Part shown: piece by piece, positions 50,051 to 55,542 of the stretch | How positions within the stretch are numbered: position 1 is the first letter of the stretch | How the letters are laid out: each line of letters starts with the position of its first letter | Notes under the pieces: model-generated | Database searches by the model: none | Told to the model about the DNA's origin: nothing | The model's input: the letters and a program-made list of their open reading frames with translations, nothing else | Origin: DAOTUB01 sp034437455 | GTDB taxonomy: Bacteria; Chloroflexota; Anaerolineae; B4-G1 | Reading direction: 5' to 3' | DNA: 55,542 nucleotides | Assembly (NCBI GenBank): GCA_034437455.1 | Contig: DAOTUB010000085.1 | Location: forward strand, 1-55,542 | Made by a program: the position numbers and the translations under genes

Positions 50051-50806
50051 ATGTTCCGGTTTTTCTGGTTCCTGAATCGGAGAATTATCCTCGTCGCGCT
50101 AACTCTGGCGGCGGTCACTGCCTGCGCTACGTCGGCTCCGGTAACGACGCTTGTACCTACCGCCACGCCAACCGCTACCGCGACGCCTACACCAACCGCT
50201 ACTGCGACGCCAACGTCAACCGCTACTGCGACCTCGACTGCAACTCCCTCTCCCACGCCGACGGCGACCGCTACCGCGACGCCTCTGCCAGAGAGCGTCT
50301 TTCTGGAGCCGATGAACTATCAAGCGCAGACCTACAATAACTGTGGCCCGGCCAGCATCGCCATCATCCTCGGCCACTATGATCGTTGGATCACTCAGCA
50401 CGAGGTCAACGAGCAGGTTCCGCCTGGCCCCTCGGCCTGTATGATCGCGGACTATATGCCCCAGTATGGTCTCGAGGCCCGAGTGTATGAATCTCCACCC
50501 TCCACCGATCCGATTCGTCTGCTGTTGGCGAACGGTATCCCGGTCATTGCCAATCAACTGCTGGAATCTGCCAGCGACATCGGCCACTATCGCGTCATCA
50601 AGGGGTACGACGACGCAGCGCGCGAGTTTATCTCCGATGACCCGCTACAGCGCAAAGGCCCGGACTTGCGCATCAATTACAATGTCTTTGCAAGGTACTC
50701 AACCCCTGGCGCCTTTATCCCCGTCTATCCTCCAGAGATGGACCGATTGGTGCGCTCGCTGATGAGAGACTTGAGAATGACCGAGATTTTTTACTGTCCG
50801 CCCTGA
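50051..50806 (+). CDS. C39-like papain-fold peptidase lipoprotein
   Basis: A 251-residue protein. Signal peptide with 'AAVTACATS' lipobox, then a long Thr/Pro/Ala linker (about residues 30-80) built of near-repeats. The papain-fold domain has C98 in 'YNNCGPASIAIILGHYD' and H179 in 'IGHYRVIKGYDD', with an Asp in 'EFISDDP'. C39-like domains cut peptides or act as exported hydrolases; the target is unknown. The sixteen bases ATTATCCTCGTCGCGC in the signal region (50084-50099) recur exactly at 50892-50907 in the next gene. Confidence 0.82.
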   Translation: MFRFFWFLNRRIILVALTLAAVTACATSAPVTTLVPTATPTATATPTPTATATPTSTATATSTATPSPTPTATATATPLPESVFLEPMNYQAQTYNNCGPASIAIILGHYDRWITQHEVNEQVPPGPSACMIADYMPQYGLEARVYESPPSTDPIRLLLANGIPVIANQLLESASDIGHYRVIKGYDDAAREFISDDPLQRKGPDLRINYNVFARYSTPGAFIPVYPPEMDRLVRSLMRDLRMTEIFYCPP

Positions 50807-50867
50807 CCACCTGAAGGATAGCCGTCTGGTTAGACGGCTCAAGAAACATAACGTACAGGAGAACAAG

Positions 50868-52541
50868 ATGACTTTCAGAAATATGCTTAGGATTATCCTC
50901 GTCGCGCACGTGCTCCTGGCAGTCCTCACTGCCTGTAGTGCTCGGGCGACGCCCACTCCCACTGCTGTTCCCAAACCCACCGCCACGCTGGAGCCAACCG
51001 TTGCCTCTGTAAGCAATGCGACGCCAACCGCCAAACCAGCATCGTCCGAGGATCCCACTCCTGCCGCTACGCCGAGTTCTGACGCTGAACCCGCGAGCGG
51101 TGCGCCCTTTCTATTTGACATCGCCTGGGATGACCGCGCCATCTTCCACGATGGGCTGATCGGACAGGCCCAAGAGGTGCTCGGCCAACTTCCGGGCGCG
51201 AGCGTCTATCACATTGACCTCCAAATCGCCGACGACTTTTTTGTCCTGCAGGGCCGCGAGCAAGTCCGTTACACCAACCAGGAGGACGTGCCGCTCGACG
51301 AGATCTATTTCCGCCTGTTCGCCAACACGGCCGGCGGCGCGTCTATCGTTTCTGATCTCAAAGTAGACGGCCAGGACGTAGAACCGGTCTACGAGTTCGA
51401 GGATAGCGCCCTGCGCGTGTCGCTTCCAGAGACCCTGCAACCCGGCGAGCAAGTCGTCATCCAGATGAACTTTGACGTAAAAGTGCCCCGCGAGATGGGC
51501 GGCAACTATGGTCTGTTCGGGTACTTTGACGACATCTTGGTCCTGGACGAGTTCTATCCGGTCATCCCGGTCTATGACGACGAGGGGTGGAACGTCGAGA
51601 CCCCACCTCCCAACGCGGACGTGCCCTACTTTGACGCCAGCTTCTACCTGGTGCGCGTGACCTCGCCAGACAACCTGACGGTCGTCGCTTCGGGAGTCGA
51701 GGTGGGCCGCGAGCAGGAGGCAGGTAATCAGGTTCTGACCTTTGCCGCCGGCCCGGCGCGCGGTTTCTACATCGCCGCCAGCGAGAACTATATCGCCATC
51801 AGCGAGACGATTGGGGAGACGACCGTCAACGGCTATGCGCTTCCAGAATTGGCGGATGGTTCGGATCTGGCCGTGCAGTTTGCGGTGGACGCCTTGCAAA
51901 GTTACAGCGAGCGGTTCGGCGTCTATCCATACACCGAGTTTGACATCGCGAGCACGCCGATGCAGGCGATGGGGATGGAATATCCCGGCATGACGGCGAT
52001 AGCCCTCAATCTGTACGACCTGGATGAAAACGTGTATGGATTGCCGGCTCGCATTATGCTCGAATCCGCTGTGGCGCACGAGGTGGGGCATCAGTGGTTT
52101 TACAATGTCGTCGGCAGCGACCAGGTGGACGAACCCTGGGTCGACGAGGCGATCGTCCAGTACCTCACTGGCCTCTACTACCTCGATGTGTATGGTCCAA
52201 GTGGTTTCCAGGGCTACAGTGATTCGTGGTATGATCGCTGGCGGCGAGTCGATATGGCCGATGTTCCCATCGGCCTGCCCGCCGGAGTCTACGAGGGCGT
52301 GGAATACGGCGCCATCGTCTATGGCCGCGGGCCGATTTTCGTCGATGCTCTGGCGGAGGAGATGGGGCGTAGTCCCGTAGGGGCCAACGCCCCTGCGGGA
52401 CAGGAGACGTTCGACGAATTCCTGCGCGATTACTATCAGACGCACAAATGGGGGATCGGCACGAGCGACTCCTTCAGGCAGCTTGCCGAACAGCACTGCC
52501 AGTGCGACCTGACCGACTTGTTTGAAGAGTGGGTCTACTGA
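50868..52541 (+). CDS. M1-family metallopeptidase lipoprotein with palindrome-encoded insertion
   Basis: A 557-residue protein: lipobox 'VLTACSA', Thr/Pro-rich linker, then an aminopeptidase-N-like fold with zinc site H404-E405-x-x-H408 ('HEVGHQW') and E427 eighteen residues later. The substrate-site 'GMEYPGMTAIALN' stands in the place of the GAMEN-type loop. Near the end, 'LAEEMG' and 'QETFDEFLRDYYQ' are separated by RSPVGANAPAG (501-511), the same 11-residue insert as in LigA, from a palindrome at 52368-52400. It is likely exported and membrane-anchored, trimming peptides outside the cell. Confidence 0.9.
   Translation: MTFRNMLRIILVAHVLLAVLTACSARATPTPTAVPKPTATLEPTVASVSNATPTAKPASSEDPTPAATPSSDAEPASGAPFLFDIAWDDRAIFHDGLIGQAQEVLGQLPGASVYHIDLQIADDFFVLQGREQVRYTNQEDVPLDEIYFRLFANTAGGASIVSDLKVDGQDVEPVYEFEDSALRVSLPETLQPGEQVVIQMNFDVKVPREMGGNYGLFGYFDDILVLDEFYPVIPVYDDEGWNVETPPPNADVPYFDASFYLVRVTSPDNLTVVASGVEVGREQEAGNQVLTFAAGPARGFYIAASENYIAISETIGETTVNGYALPELADGSDLAVQFAVDALQSYSERFGVYPYTEFDIASTPMQAMGMEYPGMTAIALNLYDLDENVYGLPARIMLESAVAHEVGHQWFYNVVGSDQVDEPWVDEAIVQYLTGLYYLDVYGPSGFQGYSDSWYDRWRRVDMADVPIGLPAGVYEGVEYGAIVYGRGPIFVDALAEEMGRSPVGANAPAGQETFDEFLRDYYQTHKWGIGTSDSFRQLAEQHCQCDLTDLFEEWVY
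52368..52400 (+). repeat. 33-bp in-frame palindromic element in the M1 peptidase gene
   Basis: Arms CCCGTAGGGGC and GCCCCTGCGGG pair (one T-G wobble) around CAAC. It encodes R-S-P-V-G-A-N-A-P-A-G, residues 501-511, and matches the ligA copy in 30 of 33 bases and in frame. Confidence 0.85.
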
Positions 52542-52566
52542 GAGTCAGTCGTTAGGAGCCAGAGCT

Positions 52567-52709
52567 AGCGCCAGCCGAGTAGGAGCGACTTGGGTTGAGC
52601 CTGTCGAAACCGAGACGTATCAAGGCCAGGCAGGTTGTTTGGAAAGCCGCTCACTTGGTTTCGATACGCCGCCAAATGGCGTGGCGGCTACTCAACCAGC
52701 GCTCGCTTC
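52567..52709. repeat. REP-like pair overlapping the ECF ATPase stop codon
   Basis: The left unit starts at about 52567 (GCGCCAGCCGAGTAG, then CGAAACCGAGACGTATC). The right inverted unit runs from GGTTTCGATACGCC through a CGCC hairpin to CTACTCAACCAGCGCTCGCTT (ending 52709). The outer end of the right unit encodes the last residues E-A-S-A-G and the TGA stop of the minus-strand ATPase gene. Confidence 0.75.
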
Positions 52710-54332
52710 AATGGGCTGAGCAGTTTTTAGACCGGCGAGCGCGTCCTCCGCAGTCAGCCAGCCGGTGGAGGGAAAGAGCCGCGCTACCTGGGGCGCGAAC
52801 AATGGCGAGACGGTCAGCACCTCCGGCGCGTCGTCGGCGATGACCTCGCCCTGACTGAGGATGACGACGCGGTCGGCGACCTGGGCGGTCAGCTCGACGT
52901 CGTGAGTCACGAGCAGCACGCCGACGCCCTCGGCCTGCCATCCTCGCAGCAGCCGCGCCAACGCCTGCTTGGCGAAATAGTCCAGACCTCGGGTCGGCTC
53001 ATCCAGCACCAGCAGCCGGGGGCGCGTGACGGCGACCGTCCCCAGCGCGACTCGCTGGCGCTGGCCCACGCTCAAATCCCTGGGATAGGCCGCCGCCGCC
53101 TCCCTCAATCCCAGCCGGTCCAACAGATGCTCAGGCTGGATCGGAGGACGCTCCAAGAGTCCGTGATATTGCAGCGTGACCGCCAGTTCCTCGGCCACGG
53201 TGTTGGCAAAGAGGAGATCGTCCGGCTCCTGGGGTAGGTAGCCGACGCGCCGACATATCCGCGCCGTCTCCTGCCCGACGAGCGACTCGCTCGCCAGCGC
53301 GATCTTGCCCTGCCGGGGCCGCAGCAGCCCGACGATGCACTTGAGCAGCGTCGTCTTCCCCGATCCATTCCGGCCCATCAACGCCACCAACTCGCCCTCG
53401 TGGACGGTGAGCGAGACGTTGTTCAGAGCAGGTGGGCCGTTGTAAGCGAAAGAAACTTGCTCAATTTGTAGGAGCGGGTTTCGGGTTTCAGGTTCCGGGG
53501 CTTTGGATTTTGAGGTTGGGAGTTTTGCCGCAAAGCGGCGACCCTCTTTGATCGTCAGCGGCAGCGGCTCCCAATCCAGCGTCTTGCCCAGCGTGACCAA
53601 CGGAGGCGTCAGGTCTATTTGGCGCAGGACTTGGCGCGGTGGCCCGCTCAACACGCGGCTATCTCCGCCAGCAGAAGCGGCGTCGGGCAGATAGATCAAC
53701 CGGTCGGCGTGGGGCAACACCCGCTCCAGCCGGTGCTCGGCCAGGACGACGGTCAGCCCCAGATCCACGTTTAGCCGCGTCAGCGCGCCGAGCACGTCCT
53801 CCGCCGACTGCGGATCGAGCTGCGAGGTCGGTTCGTCCAACACGAGCGCCCGCGGGCGGAACGCCAGAGCCGCGGCGATGGCGACGCGTTGCTTCTCGCC
53901 GCCCGAAAGCGTCTCCAACGGACGGTCGCGCAGCGGGGCCAGGTCGAGCAGATGCAGCACCTCCTCGACGCGCACCCGCATCTCGGCGGGCGGGACGGCC
54001 GCGTTCTCCAGCGCCAGGGCGACCTCATCCTCGACCCGATCCAGGACGAACTGCGCCTCCGGGTCCTGGAAGACAAAACCCACGACGCGGCTGAGGGACT
54101 GCGGCCCCTCGGCCACCGGGTCGCGCCCGGCGACGGCGATCCCTCCGCTCACCACGCCGCCGGTAAAGTGGGGTACCAGGCCGTTGATGCAGCGCAGCAA
54201 GGTGGACTTGCCCGCCCCCGACGGCCCGGCCACGAGAACGAATTCTCCCTCGGCGATCTCCAGCGTCACCTCCGGCATCGCGGCCCGGGGCGCGTCGGGG
54301 TACATGTACGTCACACGGTCAAATTGGATCAT
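52692..54332 (-). CDS. ECF transporter double ATPase (EcfA1-EcfA2 fusion)
   Basis: A 546-residue protein with two complete ATPase domains: 'GPSGAGKSTLLRCINGL', 'LSGGEKQRVAIAAAL', 'LVLDEPTSQLDP' in the first, and 'GRNGSGKTTLLKCIVGL', 'LSVGQRQRVALGTVA', 'LVLDEPTRGLDY' in the second. With the adjacent EcfT protein it powers uptake of a vitamin or metal chosen by a separate S-component, not seen here. It overlaps the EcfT gene by 14 bases. Its C terminus (EASAG, stop) comes from a REP-like repeat. Confidence 0.9.
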   Translation of the reverse strand: MIQFDRVTYMYPDAPRAAMPEVTLEIAEGEFVLVAGPSGAGKSTLLRCINGLVPHFTGGVVSGGIAVAGRDPVAEGPQSLSRVVGFVFQDPEAQFVLDRVEDEVALALENAAVPPAEMRVRVEEVLHLLDLAPLRDRPLETLSGGEKQRVAIAAALAFRPRALVLDEPTSQLDPQSAEDVLGALTRLNVDLGLTVVLAEHRLERVLPHADRLIYLPDAASAGGDSRVLSGPPRQVLRQIDLTPPLVTLGKTLDWEPLPLTIKEGRRFAAKLPTSKSKAPEPETRNPLLQIEQVSFAYNGPPALNNVSLTVHEGELVALMGRNGSGKTTLLKCIVGLLRPRQGKIALASESLVGQETARICRRVGYLPQEPDDLLFANTVAEELAVTLQYHGLLERPPIQPEHLLDRLGLREAAAAYPRDLSVGQRQRVALGTVAVTRPRLLVLDEPTRGLDYFAKQALARLLRGWQAEGVGVLLVTHDVELTAQVADRVVILSQGEVIADDAPEVLTVSPLFAPQVARLFPSTGWLTAEDALAGLKTAQPIEASAG

Positions 54333-55362
54333 CGTCCATCGGTCTCCGCGCTCCTGCGCCGACTATGGCTGGTGTCAACAGCCCCAATAGTCCCAACCCG
54401 ACCAGCGGATCAAAGATAGGAAACGTCAGGCGCGGGTAGGGTGAATAGTACAGAGCTTCTCTCTGTGTCAAGATGATGGCCAGAGTCAGTCCGCATCCCG
54501 CCACGGCCAGCGTATCGCGGACCGTCCAGCGGCGAGGGCGGTAGACGGTGTGGTGGACCGCCCGCCCGGCGAGCCAGACCATGCCGACGATGAGCGCTCC
54601 GCCTCCGACCATCAGCCCGATGCCCGCCTCGCGCCACGCCGGCCAGAACAAGAACGTCAGCCAGCCGCCCAGCAGCGTCAACAGTCCCAACGCCAGCCCC
54701 GCAGACCTGTGCAGTGGCTGTGTCTGGTCAGAGACGGCCCCATAGCCCCGGGCGACCATCGCTTCGGCCAGCCCCATCGAGCGTTCCAGCCCGCTGATCA
54801 GCAGCGGCACGACGATGGGCGGCCAATCGCGCAGTCCTCGCATCCGATAGCCGCGCACGGCCTGGGCCTGGCGGATGCGGTTCAGGCTGCGCATCGTCTG
54901 GGGCGCGAAGGTGAGGGCGATGGAGATGACTACTCCGGCCTCGTGAAAGGCGCGCGGCGCGAGTCCCACCAGGTCGCGCACGGGCGTCGCCTGGTTAAAG
55001 ACGGCAAAGCCAGCGAAAATGACGGTCAGCACGAGGCCGTTTTGGACGCCAAAGACGAACGCCTCCAACGTGACCGGCCCGCCCAGCAGGGGCAGCCAGT
55101 CCGGCAGACGGAAGAGCGCCGTCTGGCCGAAGTGGACGGTCAGCGCGTTGAACAGGGCCGAGAGCGGGAGCGCGACGGCCGCAAATCGGAACGGCGAAAA
55201 GACCGCCCGTTGGCCCCCATCGCGGGGAGCGCAGACCGTCCCCACCACGGCGGCGACGAGCGCCAGGAGCACCGTGTAGAGCGGATTGCGAGTCGACGAG
55301 GCGGCGACCAGCGTCGTCAGCGCCCAGAGGAGCCACACTCGCGCGTCAAGCATCGGTCGCAT
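54319..55362 (-). CDS. ECF transporter transmembrane protein EcfT (CbiQ family)
   Basis: About 347 residues from ATG 55360-55362 (MRPMLDARVWLLW); ATG 55351-55353 is also possible, and the longer upstream frame looks artificial because it overlaps the divergent gene. Six or so helices. The coupling segment 'RSLNRIRQAQAVRGYRMRGLRDWPPIVVPLLISGLERSMGLAEAMVARGYG' holds the paired Ala-Arg-Gly motifs that contact the ATPase. A C-terminal extension adds two more helices. It works with the fused ATPase downstream. Confidence 0.85.
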   Translation of the reverse strand: MRPMLDARVWLLWALTTLVAASSTRNPLYTVLLALVAAVVGTVCAPRDGGQRAVFSPFRFAAVALPLSALFNALTVHFGQTALFRLPDWLPLLGGPVTLEAFVFGVQNGLVLTVIFAGFAVFNQATPVRDLVGLAPRAFHEAGVVISIALTFAPQTMRSLNRIRQAQAVRGYRMRGLRDWPPIVVPLLISGLERSMGLAEAMVARGYGAVSDQTQPLHRSAGLALGLLTLLGGWLTFLFWPAWREAGIGLMVGGGALIVGMVWLAGRAVHHTVYRPRRWTVRDTLAVAGCGLTLAIILTQREALYYSPYPRLTFPIFDPLVGLGLLGLLTPAIVGAGARRPMDDDPI

Positions 55363-55431
55363 GCACCTCGAAGTGGAACCGTCGCTGGAAACGGGCCAGC
55401 GCCCGCACCACCGGCTCAAGTTGCGGAGTTA

Positions 55432-55542
55432 GTGCGATCCCTGAAAGGGGAACGGGTCCAGTGTCGGGTGTGTGAACATTACTGCACGCTCGCGCCGGGG
55501 GAGTGGGGTAAGTGCGGCGTGCGGGTCAATCGCGGCGGGCAG
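55432..55542 (+). CDS. Start of a radical SAM (AmmeMemoRadiSam/PflA-like) gene, cut by window end
   Basis: The frame at the right edge reads VRSLKGERVQCRVCEHYCTL, then APGEWGKCGVRVNRGGQ, which matches the N-terminal Cys-rich knuckle of the radical SAM enzymes of the AmmeMemoRadiSam type ('C..C..HC...G..G.CGVR.N..G'). GTG 55432-55434 with CGGAG before it is a possible start; the frame is open further upstream. The radical SAM CxxxCxxC motif would lie beyond the window. Divergent from the ECF transporter genes. Confidence 0.65.
   Translation, partial: MRSLKGERVQCRVCEHYCTLAPGEWGKCGVRVNRGGQ

Noticed and set aside
50120..50290. Thr/Pro/Ala coding repeats in the C39-like gene as a separate minisatellite
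   Set aside because: The near-repeats are irregular and typical of lipoprotein linkers. No clean unit could be defined.
1..55542. CRISPR arrays, tRNA genes and complete insertion sequences
   Set aside because: Reading through found no regularly spaced direct repeats, no tRNA-like T-arm/acceptor pattern outside coding genes, and no transposase gene.

Overview
The window looks like a piece of a GC-rich Chloroflexota genome (Anaerolineae or a relative), probably from a metagenome assembly. That placement is inferred from gene content and is not proven. The clues are lipoproteins with Thr/Pro-rich linkers, a surface protein ending in a VYLPLVVRN-type tail, a YqhQ/DUF1385 protein, a COG2521-type methyltransferase, a CbiM with a C-terminal PDGLE domain, and many small palindromic repeats. 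Both strands carry genes in short operons. I found no tRNA, CRISPR array or complete insertion sequence.

Layout. 1-5263: the end of a beta-propeller protein, then a giant double-M28 peptidase. 5277-9978 (minus): asparaginase-like hydrolase, acyl-CoA dehydrogenase and a three-gene ABC-2 exporter. 10019-14615: a MITE-like element, a thiolase/DUF35 pair, an RlmI-like rRNA methyltransferase and a RelE/Phd toxin-antitoxin pair. 14684-20612: ligA with a COG2521 methyltransferase, and a DnaQ-DinG helicase. 20694-24254: a broken membrane-protein gene and a cobalt/nickel cluster (cbiMN, cbiQ, cbiO, Fur-family regulator) behind a promoter with an overlapping operator-like dyad. 24278-28137: folC and lon. 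28265-34762: a lipoprotein, a PhnD-PhnC-PhnE-type importer and two GT2 glycosyltransferases. 34833-38042: HNH nuclease, YqhQ, nitroreductase, YwaF. 38284-41880: metG behind a leader-peptide attenuator, a divergent MFS transporter and rnpB. 41890-47872: a PIN/DUF104 toxin-antitoxin pair, beta-helix surface proteins and a sugar-isomerase-like protein. 48193-52541: an ECF sigma factor and three lipoprotein hydrolases. 52692-55542: an ECF-type vitamin/metal importer module and the start of a radical SAM gene.

Two observations stand out. First, metG is preceded by a translated 29-codon leader with three consecutive Met codons. A terminator hairpin follows, and the leader's last codons can pair with its 5' arm. 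This is the anatomy of ribosome-mediated attenuation by methionyl-tRNA supply. Second, small palindromic repeats sit in frame inside protein genes. A 33-bp unit, 30/33 identical and in the same frame, adds 11 residues to both LigA and an M1 peptidase. A third gene (M28) carries the same palindrome core in another frame. Unrelated palindromes lie inside the asparaginase, cbiM and glycosyltransferase genes. A REP-like family is scattered between genes and supplies the stop codon of one of them. Together they suggest active spread of small palindromic elements, including into coding sequence.
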